Source: Streptomyces sp. 35G-GA-8 (GTDB lineage: Bacteria > Actinomycetota > Actinomycetes > Streptomycetales > Streptomycetaceae). From it: a stretch of DNA of 64,000 nucleotides. Of this stretch, positions 49,893-58,322 are shown piece by piece. The position numbers were made by a program, and so were the translations under genes. Location: assembly GCF_023534745.1 (NCBI RefSeq), contig NZ_JAMHJQ010000008.1:186406-250405 (forward strand), written 5' to 3'. Within the stretch, counting starts at the first letter, position 1; every line of letters begins with the position of its first letter. Below the pieces are notes generated by a model that was given only the letters and a program-made list of their open reading frames with translations, searched no databases and was not told the origin of the DNA.

Positions 49893-51257
49893 TCACAGAC
49901 GTTCGAAGGAGCGGCGAAGCTCCCAGTCGGTCACCGCGGCGTCGAAGGCCTCGACCTCGACGCGCGCCATGTTGCGGTAGTGCGCCACGACCTCGTCGCC
50001 GAAGGCCGCACGGGCGATGGGGCTGTTCTCCCAGAGCTCGGCGGCTTCGCGCAGGGTGGTCGGGACCTGTTCGTAGGTGGATGTGTAGGCGTTGCCCGCG
50101 CAGGGTTCGGGGAGTTCGAGCTCGTTCTCGATGCCGTACAGACCGGCGGCGACCAGGCCCGCGACGGCGAGGTGCGGATTGACGTCGCCGCCGGGGAGCC
50201 GGTTCTCGAAGCGCAAGGACCGGCCGTGGCCGACCACCCGTAGCGAGCAAGTGCGGTTGTCATAGCCCCAGGCGACGGCGGTGGGGGCGAAGGAGCCCGG
50301 CTGGAAGCGCTTGTAGGCGTTGATGGTGGGCGCGTACAGCAGGGAGAAGTCACGGAGCGCGGCGAGCTGGCCCGCCAGGAAGTGACGCATCACGGGCGAC
50401 ATCCCGCCTGGTCCGTCCCCGGCCATGACATGGGTGCCGTGCTCGTCCTGGAGCGAGAGATGGATATGGCAGGAGTTGCCCTCGCGCTCGTTGTACTTGG
50501 CCATGAAGGTGAGCGAGACGCCCTCCTGGGAGGCGATCTCCTTGGCGCCGTTCTTGTAGATGGCGTGCTGGTCGCAGGTGACGAGGGCTTCGTCGTACTT
50601 GAAGGTGATCTCGTGCTGGCCGGGGTTGCACTCCCCCTTGGCGGATTCGACGGTGAGCCCGGCCTCGGCCATTTCCTTGCGGATCCGGCGCAGCAGCGGT
50701 TCGACACGGCCGGTGCCGAGGATGGAGTAGTCGACGTTGTACTGGTTGACAGGGGTCAGTCCGCGGTAGTGGCTGTCCCAGGCCTGCTCGTAGGTGTCCT
50801 TGAAGACGATGAACTCCAGCTCGGTACCGGCGTACGCGGTGTAGCCGTGTCCGGCGAGGCGCTCCAGCTGGCGGCGGAGGATCTGGCGGGGCGAGGCGAC
50901 GACGGGTGTGCCGTCGTTCCACGTGAGGTCGGCGATGACCATGGCCGTGCCGTCGTTCCAGGGGACGCGGCGCAGGGTGGAGAGGTCGGGGCGCATCGCG
51001 AAGTCGCCGTAGCCGCGGTCCCAGGAGGACATCGCGTATCCGTCGACGGTGTTCATCTCCGTGTCGACGGCGAGGAGATAGTTGCAGCCCTCGGTGCCGT
51101 GTTCCAGGACGTCGTCAAGGAAGAACCGTGCGGCGAACCGCTTTCCCTGGAGTCTGCCCTGCATATCGGGGAAGGCCAGGACGACCGTGTCGATCTCGCC
51201 GCCCTCCACGAGGACGCGCAGCTCCTCGACGCGGAGCGGGGGTGTGCGGTCTGCCAC
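49893..51257 (-). CDS. glnA4: Glutamine synthetase-like gamma-glutamylethanolamide synthetase
   Basis: A 454-residue glutamine synthetase-fold enzyme, longer and less acidic at the N-terminus than GlnA. Motifs GTELEFIVF, ESAKGECNPGQHEI, KYNEREGNSCHIHLS and RFENRLPGGDVNP match the type III/GlnA4 subgroup, which attaches glutamate to an amine rather than making glutamine; the Streptomyces coelicolor ortholog has been characterised with ethanolamine. GTG start at 51257 after GAGGAG. First gene of glnA4-aldehyde dehydrogenase-SDR, divergent from a FadR-type regulator with a matching operator in the gap. Confidence 0.9.
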   Translation of the reverse strand: MADRTPPLRVEELRVLVEGGEIDTVVLAFPDMQGRLQGKRFAARFFLDDVLEHGTEGCNYLLAVDTEMNTVDGYAMSSWDRGYGDFAMRPDLSTLRRVPWNDGTAMVIADLTWNDGTPVVASPRQILRRQLERLAGHGYTAYAGTELEFIVFKDTYEQAWDSHYRGLTPVNQYNVDYSILGTGRVEPLLRRIRKEMAEAGLTVESAKGECNPGQHEITFKYDEALVTCDQHAIYKNGAKEIASQEGVSLTFMAKYNEREGNSCHIHLSLQDEHGTHVMAGDGPGGMSPVMRHFLAGQLAALRDFSLLYAPTINAYKRFQPGSFAPTAVAWGYDNRTCSLRVVGHGRSLRFENRLPGGDVNPHLAVAGLVAAGLYGIENELELPEPCAGNAYTSTYEQVPTTLREAAELWENSPIARAAFGDEVVAHYRNMARVEVEAFDAAVTDWELRRSFERL

Positions 51258-51291
51258 GGGATTACTCCTCCTTCGGTCAGCCGGAAGCCAT

Positions 51292-51311
51292 AAGGTATTC
51301 CTGAAGACCTT
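51292..51311. promoter_or_regulatory. FadR-type operator between glnA4 and its regulator
   Basis: AAGGTATTCCTGAAGACCTT is a near-perfect 20-bp palindrome (AAGGTnTTCnnGAAnACCTT) centred in the 78-bp divergent gap, 35 bp from the glnA4 start and 25 bp from the regulator start. A natural site for the adjacent regulator to control both transcripts. Confidence 0.75.
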
Positions 51312-51335
51312 TGGTTGGGAAGGGGAAACGGCCAC

Positions 51336-52088
51336 GTGGCGAAGACGAACGAGCCGGTGGACCCGCCGGACGCGGACCCGCTGACGCCGGTGCTGCGGCC
51401 CGTGCGGGCGGGAAACGGTTTCGAGGAGGCGTTGGAGCAGATCCTCCAGGTGGTGCGGCTCGGTCTGGTGGCGGGCGGTGAACGGCTGCCCGCCGAGCGG
51501 GAGCTGGCGGAGCGGCTGCGGATCAGCCGGGTCACGCTGCGCGACGTCCTCAAGGTCCTCCAGGACCAGGGGCTGCTGGAGAGCCGGCGCGGCAGATACG
51601 GCGGCACGTTCGTACGGCCACGGCCCGACACGCCCGCCCGGGGGGCGGAGGAGGAGCTGCGGCGCCGGGTGGCGGGCGTCGACATCGAGGACGTCCTGCG
51701 CTTCCGCGAGGTGCTTGAGGTCGGCGCGGCGGAGCTGTGCGCGGGACACCCGCTCACCGGCGAGCAGCGGGAGCGGCTGCGCTCGGCGCTGGCGGCCACA
51801 CAGGACGCGCCGCTGACGGAGTACCGCAGGCTGGACACGATGCTGCATCTCACGCTCGCCGAGTTGTCCGGCTCGGCGACGCTGACCGCGCAGTACGCCG
51901 CCGTGCGGGCGACGGTGAACGATCTGCTGGACTGCATCCCGCTGCTGGTGCGGAATCTGGAGCACTCGCAGCGGCAGCACTCGGCGTTGGCCGAGGCGGT
52001 GCTCGACGGCGACGTGGACGGGGCGCGCGAGATCGCGCGCGAGCACTGCGGCGGCACGGCGGCGCTCCTGCGCGGCTTCCTGGCCTGA
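51336..52088 (+). CDS. FadR-type GntR transcriptional regulator
   Basis: A 250-residue FadR-subfamily regulator. Winged helix at about residues 28-90 (RLPAERELAERLRISRVTLRDVLKVLQDQGLLESRRG). The C-terminal FCD ligand domain includes EDVLRFREVLEVGAAELC, YRRLDTMLHLTLAELSG and SQRQHSALAEAVLDGDVDGAREIAREHC with metal-binding His residues. GTG start at 51336, an AAGGGG-like site upstream; a TTG start at 51315 is less likely. Corresponds in position to the regulator of ethanolamine genes beside glnA4 in S. coelicolor. Confidence 0.92.
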   Translation: MAKTNEPVDPPDADPLTPVLRPVRAGNGFEEALEQILQVVRLGLVAGGERLPAERELAERLRISRVTLRDVLKVLQDQGLLESRRGRYGGTFVRPRPDTPARGAEEELRRRVAGVDIEDVLRFREVLEVGAAELCAGHPLTGEQRERLRSALAATQDAPLTEYRRLDTMLHLTLAELSGSATLTAQYAAVRATVNDLLDCIPLLVRNLEHSQRQHSALAEAVLDGDVDGAREIAREHCGGTAALLRGFLA

Positions 52089-52198
52089 GCCGGGGGCCGG
52101 AGAGCCCGAACCGGCGGCCGGCCGGGCGGAGCCGGGAGCTTTCCCGATCCGTAACAGCCGATTAACGCATGGGGCTTGCGCCGGGCCGCTCATGCGGC

Positions 52199-52220
52199 AA
52201 TGGTGTGGCCCCACACCATT
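52199..52220. promoter_or_regulatory. 22-bp palindrome upstream of the permease
   Basis: AATGGTGTGG and CCACACCATT form perfect 10-bp arms around CC, 21 bp before the permease ATG and just upstream of its AGGAGCGG ribosome site. Either an operator or a leader RNA hairpin; the sequence differs from the AAGGT...ACCTT operator beside glnA4. Confidence 0.6.
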
Positions 52221-52241
52221 ACTCCGAGGCAGGAGCGGATC

Positions 52242-53723
52242 ATGTCCGAAGGCACGGACTCGCGCGTCCCACCGGCCGCCACGGCCGACGGCGCCGAGCG
52301 GGACACGCCCCAGGGGGACGCCGAGTATCTGCGACGGCGCACACTGCGCCGGGGCAGCGCGGGCTGGCTGCTGCTCACCGGCCTCGGGGTCGCCTATGTC
52401 GTCTCCGGGGACTTCTCGGGATGGAACATCGGTCTCTCCGAGGGGGGCTTCGGCGGTCTCGCGATCGCCACGCTGCTGATGGGGGTGATGTACGCCTGTC
52501 TGGTCTTCTCCCTCGCCGAACTGTCCGCCATCCTGCCCACCGCGGGCGGCGGTTATGGCTTCGCCCGGCGCGCGCTCGGCACGTGGGGCGGCTTTCTGAC
52601 CGGTACGGCCATCCTCATCGAGTACATCCTCGCGCCGGCCGCCATCTCCATCTTCATCGGCGAATATGTCGAGTCCCTCAATCTCTTCGGCCTGACGGCG
52701 GGCTGGCCCGTCTATCTCGCGTGCTTCGTGATCTTCATCGGGATCCATCTCTGGGGTGTGGGCGAGGCCCTGCGCTTCAGCCTGGTGGTGACCGCGATCG
52801 CGGTGGCCGCGCTGCTGATCTTCGCGGTCGGGGCCTTCACCGAGTTCGACGCCAGTGGTCTCAATGACATCCCCGTGGACCAGGATGCGTTCGGCTCCGG
52901 CTCCTGGCTGCCGTACGGAGTCCTGGGCATCTGGGCGGCCTTCCCCTTCGGTATGTGGTTCTTCCTGGGGGTGGAGGGCGTACCCCTGGCCGCCGAGGAG
53001 GCCAAGGACCCCGTCAGGTCGATGCCGAAGGCGCTGTCGATCGCCATGGGAGTGCTCGTACTGCTCGCGCTGATCACCTTCTTCGCGGCGACGGGGGCGC
53101 GCGGTTCGGCCGCTGTCCAGGACGCGGGCAATCCGCTGGTGGTCGCGCTCCAGGGGGACGGGGAGCCGACCGCGCTGAGCCGGTTCGTGAACTACGCGGG
53201 TCTCGCGGGTCTCATCGCCTCCTTCTTCTCCCTCATCTATGCCGGGTCCCGGCAGTTGTTCGCGCTCTCCCGCGCGGGCTATCTGCCCCGGTTCCTGTCC
53301 CTCACGAGCGGCCGCAAAGCCCCCTATCTGGGTCTGCTGATCCCGGGCGCGATCGGTTTCGCCCTCGCGGCGGGCACCGGCGACGGCGGCCGGATGCTCA
53401 ATGTCGCGGTGTTCGGCGCGACGATCTCGTACGCGCTGATGGCGCTGTCGCATCTCGTGCTGCGCCGCCGCGAGCCGGAGCTGCCCCGCCCCTATCGCAC
53501 GCCCGGCGGCATGCTCACCTCCGGCGTCGCGTTCGTACTCGCGCTGTCGGCGCTGGTCGCGACGTTCCTGGTGGACAAGGACGCGGCGTTCATCGCGCTG
53601 GGCGTCTATGTCGTCGCCCTCGCCTACTTCACCTTCTACAGTCGGCACCGGCTGGTCGCCGCGGCCCCGGAAGAGGAGTTCGCGGCGCTGGCCGCGGCCG
53701 AGGCCGAGCTCGAACGCGGCTGA
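52242..53723 (+). CDS. Amino acid/ethanolamine permease (APC family)
   Basis: A 493-residue membrane protein with about 12 helices and APC-superfamily motifs (GYGFARRALGTWGGFLTGTAI, GLAGLIASFFSLIYAGSRQL, LFALSRAGYLPRFLS). This is the ethanolamine permease (Eat) subgroup pattern, consistent with its place in the glnA4 cluster. ATG at 52242 after AGGAGCGG. The regulator gene ends 153 bp upstream. Confidence 0.9.
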   Translation: MSEGTDSRVPPAATADGAERDTPQGDAEYLRRRTLRRGSAGWLLLTGLGVAYVVSGDFSGWNIGLSEGGFGGLAIATLLMGVMYACLVFSLAELSAILPTAGGGYGFARRALGTWGGFLTGTAILIEYILAPAAISIFIGEYVESLNLFGLTAGWPVYLACFVIFIGIHLWGVGEALRFSLVVTAIAVAALLIFAVGAFTEFDASGLNDIPVDQDAFGSGSWLPYGVLGIWAAFPFGMWFFLGVEGVPLAAEEAKDPVRSMPKALSIAMGVLVLLALITFFAATGARGSAAVQDAGNPLVVALQGDGEPTALSRFVNYAGLAGLIASFFSLIYAGSRQLFALSRAGYLPRFLSLTSGRKAPYLGLLIPGAIGFALAAGTGDGGRMLNVAVFGATISYALMALSHLVLRRREPELPRPYRTPGGMLTSGVAFVLALSALVATFLVDKDAAFIALGVYVVALAYFTFYSRHRLVAAAPEEEFAALAAAEAELERG

Positions 53724-53825
53724 CGCGGGCACCTACGCGAACGCCACCGCGCAGGCGCACAGGCACACGCACACGCACGGGAACGACAAACGACATACGA
53801 CGAACGAACGACGGAGGCCCGGTCC

Positions 53826-54542
53826 ATGAAGCCGCTCATCGGCGTCAGCACCTATCTGGAGGAGTCCGCCGCGTGGGGCGTCTGGAACCTGCCCGCGGCG
53901 CTGCTGCCGGCCGGTTATCCCCGGCTCGTCCAGCGCGCGGGCGGGCTGGCCGCGATGCTGCCGCCGGACGATCCGTCGGCCGCTTCCCGGATGGTGGCGC
54001 GGCTCGACGGGGTGGTGATCGCGGGCGGTCCTGATGTGGAGCCCGTACGGTACGGGGCCGAGCGGGACCCCCGTACCGGACCGCCCGCACCGGAGCGGGA
54101 TGTCTGGGAACTGGCACTGATCGAGGCGGCGCTGGACTCCGGCACCCCTCTGCTGGGCATCTGCCGGGGGATGCAGCTGCTCAATGTGGCGCTCGGCGGG
54201 ACGCTCCGTCAGCACGTGGACGGCCATACCTCACCGGTCACCGGCACCTTCGGGGAGCATCCGGTGACACCGGTGGCGGGCACCCGCTACGGGTCTCTGG
54301 TACCGGAGGAGTTCGCCGTACCGACCCACCATCACCAGACGGTGGACCGGCTCGGAGAGGGGCTGACCGTCTCGGCGGTCGCGGCGGACGGCACGGTCGA
54401 GGCGGTCGAACTGCCCGGTCCCCGCTGGGTCCTGGGCGTTCAGTGGCATCCCGAGATGGCCGAGGACACCCGCGTCATGACCGCGCTGGTCAAGGCGGCG
54501 AGTGCCTTCAGGGCGGCCTCCAGAGCGGCCTCCAGGCCCTGA
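53826..54542 (+). CDS. Class I amidohydrolase, gamma-glutamyl hydrolase (peptidase C26)
   Basis: A 238-residue PuuD-like protein: catalytic Cys in LLGICRGMQLLNVALGG, His-Glu in LGVQWHPEM, with VVIAGGPDVEP ahead of them. It hydrolyses gamma-glutamyl amides, which fits release of the oxidised product and glutamate at the end of the proposed ethanolamine route. Start ATG at 53826 after GGAGG. Its C-terminus ends in short RAASRAASRP repeats. Confidence 0.93.
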   Translation: MKPLIGVSTYLEESAAWGVWNLPAALLPAGYPRLVQRAGGLAAMLPPDDPSAASRMVARLDGVVIAGGPDVEPVRYGAERDPRTGPPAPERDVWELALIEAALDSGTPLLGICRGMQLLNVALGGTLRQHVDGHTSPVTGTFGEHPVTPVAGTRYGSLVPEEFAVPTHHHQTVDRLGEGLTVSAVAADGTVEAVELPGPRWVLGVQWHPEMAEDTRVMTALVKAASAFRAASRAASRP

Positions 54543-54574
54543 CGGGACATCCGGACCCGGCCGGTCCACCCGGA

Positions 54575-54619
54575 CCGACCGGCTGGTCGGCCCTGGACCG
54601 GCCGGCCGGTCAGTCCAGG
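54575..54619. terminator. Paired hairpins between amidohydrolase and LysR gene
   Basis: CCGACC-GGCT-GGTCGG (54575-54590) and CCTGGAC...GTCCAGG (54592-54598 and 54613-54619) lie between the convergent genes, the second overlapping the LysR stop. Likely bidirectional termination. Confidence 0.6.
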
Positions 54620-55635
54620 GCTCCGCGCGTCAGGGACAGCAGGTCCCGGGCCGGGCCCGCGGGGCGGTTGCCGACCGGCCAGACCGCGCGCAGGTCGCGG
54701 CGGAGCCGGATGCCCTCGACCGGCACCCTGACGAGCCGGCGGGCCGCCAGTTCCTCGCCGACCGCGAGCTCACTCAGCACACAGGGACCCGCCCCGCTCA
54801 CGGCGGCGGCCTTCAGCGCGGTGGTGGAGGCGAGTTCGAGCAGCGGCTCGGCGAGGCCGCCGTACGCGCTGAGCCCGGCATCCAGCACCTGACGGGTGCC
54901 GGAGCCGGGTTCGCGCAGGATCAGCGGGGTCGCGGCCAGCTCCCCCGGGTCGAGCGGGGTACGGCGCCGGGCCCAGGGATGGCCGGGGGCCGCGACCACC
55001 AGCAGCCGGTCATGGCCGATGACGGCGGAGTCGAGCCCCTCCGGCGCGGCCACGCCCTCGACGAAACCGAGGTCCGCCTCATGGCTGAGCAGCCGCTCGG
55101 CGACCGCGGCGGAGTTGCCCGCGTGCAGGGAGACGGCGGTGTCCGGCCGGGCCCGGCGGAGCGCTATCAGCCAGCCGGGCAGCAGATACTCGGCGATGGT
55201 CATGGAGGCGGCGACACGCAGCCGTGAGTCCCGGCGGTCGCGCAGCGCCTGCGCGCCCGCGTCGAAGACCTCGGCGGCTTCCACCACGCGCCGGGCCCAG
55301 TCGGTGACGAGGGTGCCGGCGTCGGTGAGCCGCGAGCCGCGCGGCGAGCGGTCGACCAGCGCGACCCCGAGCAGCCGCTCCATGGCCCGGATCCGGCTGC
55401 TGGCGGCGGGCTGGGAGATCCCCATCTCGCGGGCGGCCCGGCCCAGACTGCCGAGCCTGGCGACCGCGAGCAGCAGTTCCAGCGCACCGAGATCGGGCAC
55501 CCGGTGCGCGAGCTGGCCGGCGGGCTGGGCTGCGGCGGACTCGGCGGCAGGCCGAGCGGCGGGCGGACCCGCGGGGGACGGACCCGCGGGGGACGGTCCG
55601 GCGGAGGAGGCGGCGGCGGGCGGTACATCGGCCAT
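54610..55635 (-). CDS. LysR-family transcriptional regulator
   Basis: A 341-residue LysR. The helix-turn-helix (about 48-107: LLLAVARLGSLGRAAREMGISQPAASSR split over helices, then MERLLGVALVDRSPRGSRLT) is followed by the co-inducer domain. The N-terminal 45 residues are Ala/Pro/Ser repeats (GPSPAGPSPAGPP) and may be mis-annotated or a species-specific tail; an internal start is possible. Divergent from the TDT transporter gene, which it may regulate. Confidence 0.92.
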   Translation of the reverse strand: MADVPPAAASSAGPSPAGPSPAGPPAARPAAESAAAQPAGQLAHRVPDLGALELLLAVARLGSLGRAAREMGISQPAASSRIRAMERLLGVALVDRSPRGSRLTDAGTLVTDWARRVVEAAEVFDAGAQALRDRRDSRLRVAASMTIAEYLLPGWLIALRRARPDTAVSLHAGNSAAVAERLLSHEADLGFVEGVAAPEGLDSAVIGHDRLLVVAAPGHPWARRRTPLDPGELAATPLILREPGSGTRQVLDAGLSAYGGLAEPLLELASTTALKAAAVSGAGPCVLSELAVGEELAARRLVRVPVEGIRLRRDLRAVWPVGNRPAGPARDLLSLTRGALD

Positions 55636-55706
55636 AAGCCCAGGTTATGACCTCATAGGGAGAACGGGTCTGGTGGGGTCCGGGCGCTCGCGCGAGGGTG
55701 GGAGCC

Positions 55707-56858
55707 ATGACCACCTTCGCGCACATCACCGCCCCCGCCTCGCGCTCCACCGCGCGGGTGCGGCTGCCGGCGCTCCGGTATCTCGGGCCGAATTGGTACG
55801 CGACGGTGATGGGCACCGCGATCGTGGCGAGCGCGGGTGCCGGCCTGCCGCTGGAGATACCGGGGCTGCGGGCCGCCTGTGTCGTGGTGTGGGCGCTGTC
55901 GGCGCTGCTGCTCGTCGTCGTCCTGGCCGCCCGCGCCGGGCACTGGCTGTACCACCGCGACCGGGCACGCGCCGATCTGCTCGATCCGGCCATGGCGCCG
56001 TTCTACGGCTGCGCGGCCATGGCGCTGCTGGCCGTCGGCGGAGCCACGCTGCTGGTGGGGCGGGACGTGCTGGGCGAGCGGGCGGCGCTCGCCGTGGACG
56101 CGGTGCTGTTCGGCGCGGGGACGCTGCTCGGTCTCGTCGTCGCCGTGGCGATCCCGTATCTGATGGTCGTACGCCATCGCGTCGAGCCCGCCGACGCGTC
56201 GCCCGTCTGGCTGCTGCCGGTGGTGTCCCCCATGGTCTCGGCGGCGGTCGGCCCGCTGCTGGTGCCGCATCTGGCGGCGGGCCAGGGGCGGGCCGCGCTG
56301 CTGCTCGGCTGCTACGCGCTGTTCGGGGTGAGCCTGCTCGCCACGCTGATGATGCTGCCGCTGATCTTCGGCCGGCTGGTGGCGCGCGGTCCGCTCCCGC
56401 TCGCGCTGACCCCGCTGCTCTTTCTGGTGCTCGGCCCGCTGGGGCAGTCGACCACCGCGGTCAACCAGCTGGCCGATGTGGCGCCCGGGGCGATCGGTGC
56501 TCCGTACGCGGCCGCGCTGGGCGGCTTCGCCGTGGTGTACGGCGTGCCGGTGATGGGGTTCGCCCTGCTGTGGCTGGCGCTGTCGGCGGCGCTGGTGGTA
56601 CGGGCCGTCCGGCGTGGGATGCGGTTCACGATGACGTGGTGGGCCTTCACCTTCCCGCTCGGTACGTGTGTGACGGGCGCGGCCGGGCTGGGCCGGCACA
56701 CCGGCCTGGTGGCCCTGGACTGGCTGGCGGTCGGGCTGTTCGCGCTGCTGGTCGCGGCCTGGTCGGCGGCCGGGTGGTGCACGCTGCGCCGGGTGTTCAG
56801 CGGAGCGCTGCCCGCAGCGCCGCCGGTGCCCCTGCCAGCGACGGCCCGTACCAGGTGA
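55707..56858 (+). CDS. TDT-family (C4-dicarboxylate/tellurite-type) transporter
   Basis: A 383-residue membrane protein with about ten helices. [20 protein letters not shown] near residue 25 and the [27 protein letters not shown] block are typical of the TDT family. Substrates include dicarboxylates, tellurite or sulfite; none can be assigned here. ATG at 55707 after GGGAG. The last 62 bp overlap the convergent metal-receptor gene. Confidence 0.9.
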   Translation: MTTFAHITAPASRSTARVRLPALRYLGPNWYATVMGTAIVASAGAGLPLEIPGLRAACVVVWALSALLLVVVLAARAGHWLYHRDRARADLLDPAMAPFYGCAAMALLAVGGATLLVGRDVLGERAALAVDAVLFGAGTLLGLVVAVAIPYLMVVRHRVEPADASPVWLLPVVSPMVSAAVGPLLVPHLAAGQGRAALLLGCYALFGVSLLATLMMLPLIFGRLVARGPLPLALTPLLFLVLGPLGQSTTAVNQLADVAPGAIGAPYAAALGGFAVVYGVPVMGFALLWLALSAALVVRAVRRGMRFTMTWWAFTFPLGTCVTGAAGLGRHTGLVALDWLAVGLFALLVAAWSAAGWCTLRRVFSGALPAAPPVPLPATARTR

Positions 56859-57531
56859 GGAAGCGCCCGTCGACGAGTGCGGCGGGCAGCCCCGGAAAGG
56901 ACTCGGGCCCGTCGGTCGCGGTGAAGCGGTACGGCTCGTCGGGCAGCACCACCAGATCGGCTCCGGCGGCCCGCAGCTCGTCGAGCGGGATGCGCGGATA
57001 GCGCTCGGGGTGGTTCGCGTACACATTGACCACACCCAGCCGGGCCAGCAGATCCCCGGCGAAGGTGTCACGGCCGAGGACCATCCAGGGGCGGCGCCAG
57101 ATCGGTACGACGGCCCCGCGTGGCCCGTACGACGAGGGCGGGGGCGCTTCCCAGGCGGCCCGCGCGTCGGCCAGCCAGCGCGGCGCCCGTACTCCGCACC
57201 CCGCCACGAGCACCCGTTCCAGCTCGGTGAGGGCCTGGTCCAGGGTTCTGACCTCGGTGACCAGTACATCGAGCCCGGCGTTCCGCAGCGCCGCCAGGTC
57301 CGGGGCGCGGTTCTCCTCCTCGTTCGCGACGACCAGATCGGGCCGGAGCGCGGCGATCGCCGTCACATCGGGGTTCTTCGTACCGCCGACGCGTACGACA
57401 TCGAGACCGGCCGGACGGACGCACCAGTCGGTGGCCCCCACCAGCAGACCCGGCGCGCTGACGGCGATCGCTTCGGTGAGCGAGGGGACGAGTGAGACGA
57501 CGCGCGGCCCCCGCGTGGGCGCACCGGGCAT
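56797..57531 (-). CDS. Helical-backbone metal receptor-fold protein, no signal peptide
   Basis: A 244-residue protein of the BtuF/periplasmic-binding type III fold: VVSLVPSLTEAIAVSAPGLLVGATDWC, AALRPDLVVANEEENRAPDLAALRNAG, and DLLARLGVVNVYANHPERYP. Unlike binding proteins of uptake systems it has no signal peptide or lipobox, so it is probably cytosolic. Preceded by a cupin regulator 11 bp away in the same orientation, so likely controlled by it. The gene overlaps the convergent TDT gene by 62 bp. Confidence 0.88.
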   Translation of the reverse strand: MPGAPTRGPRVVSLVPSLTEAIAVSAPGLLVGATDWCVRPAGLDVVRVGGTKNPDVTAIAALRPDLVVANEEENRAPDLAALRNAGLDVLVTEVRTLDQALTELERVLVAGCGVRAPRWLADARAAWEAPPPSSYGPRGAVVPIWRRPWMVLGRDTFAGDLLARLGVVNVYANHPERYPRIPLDELRAAGADLVVLPDEPYRFTATDGPESFPGLPAALVDGRFLTWYGPSLAGAPAALRAALR

Positions 57532-57542
57532 GGGGCGCTCCC

Positions 57543-58088
57543 TCAGCGCGGCGGGTCGATGGTGGCGTCGATGTTCTCGGCGACGGCCACGACGAGGATG
57601 CGGGTACCGGGCTCGGTGGCACGCCAGCGGTGCCGTACGCCACCGGAGAGATACAGCGTGTCACCGCGCTCCAGCCGGTAGGCCCGGCCCTCGGCCTCGA
57701 CCTCCGCGGCGCCGTCGGCGATGTACATCACCTCGTCGTTGCGGTGCTGGTACTCCCTGCCGGTGTCCTGCTCACCGGTGAATTCCTTGGCGTTCAGCTG
57801 GTGACCGCCGCGCACCACGCGGCGGACCCCGGGCCCGGGGGCGGCTCGTACGACATCGACGGTACGGGCCGAGTCGGCGGCGGCGTGCAGCTGGGCGGGG
57901 GTCGTCTCCAGGGCGTCCGCCACCCGCTCCAATGAGCGGGTGCTCGGCCTGGCGCGCTCGTTCTCGATCTGGCTGAGGAACGGCACGGACAGTCCGCTAC
58001 GGCCGGCGACCGCCGCCAGCGTCAGGCCCAGAGACCTGCGCCTCCTGCGGACGGCCGCGCCCACCCTGAGCGCTTCCTTGTCGTCCAT
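57543..58088 (-). CDS. XRE-cupin transcriptional regulator
   Basis: A 181-residue regulator with an N-terminal XRE helix-turn-helix (about 8-62: RRRRRSLGLTLAAVAGRSGL, VPFLSQIENERARPSTRSLE) and a C-terminal cupin (YQHRNDEVMYIADGAAEVEA, GDTLYLSGGVRHRWRA) for ligand sensing. Such regulators control neighbouring transport or catabolic genes. Cotranscribed with the metal-receptor-fold gene. Confidence 0.92.
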   Translation of the reverse strand: MDDKEALRVGAAVRRRRRSLGLTLAAVAGRSGLSVPFLSQIENERARPSTRSLERVADALETTPAQLHAAADSARTVDVVRAAPGPGVRRVVRGGHQLNAKEFTGEQDTGREYQHRNDEVMYIADGAAEVEAEGRAYRLERGDTLYLSGGVRHRWRATEPGTRILVVAVAENIDATIDPPR

Positions 58089-58266
58089 GACTGGCTCCCT
58101 CCCGCCCGGATCGTCATCCTCTCAGAGTTGACGCCCGGACAAGAGCTGTCCTGCCTCACCCGGTGCCGGACCCGGCGAATCCGCCGTCCGTACGCACACA
58201 CGAGCGAAAAGGGACGTGTGGCCCCCTGGAACAATCATGCGCGCGAGTGGGCAGAACCGGAATGCG

Positions 58267-58305
58267 GGAGGGGTGGGCGTCGCGCCTGGCGATGCCCACC
58301 CCTCC
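58267..58305 (-). terminator. Terminator of the betaine transporter operon
   Basis: GGAGGGGTGGGC and GCCCACCCCTCC form a 12-bp perfect stem, extended inside by GTCGC/GCGAT, 17 bp after the stop of the permease-binding-protein gene. Confidence 0.85.
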
Positions 58306-58322
58306 TCTCTGCCGCGCCCCCG

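Noticed and set aside
49893-53732. Very long minus-strand open frame (over 1200 codons) extending upstream of glnA4
   Set aside because: Beyond 51257 it is antisense to the regulator and permease genes; composition is Arg/Gln/Asp-rich shadow sequence with no domains.
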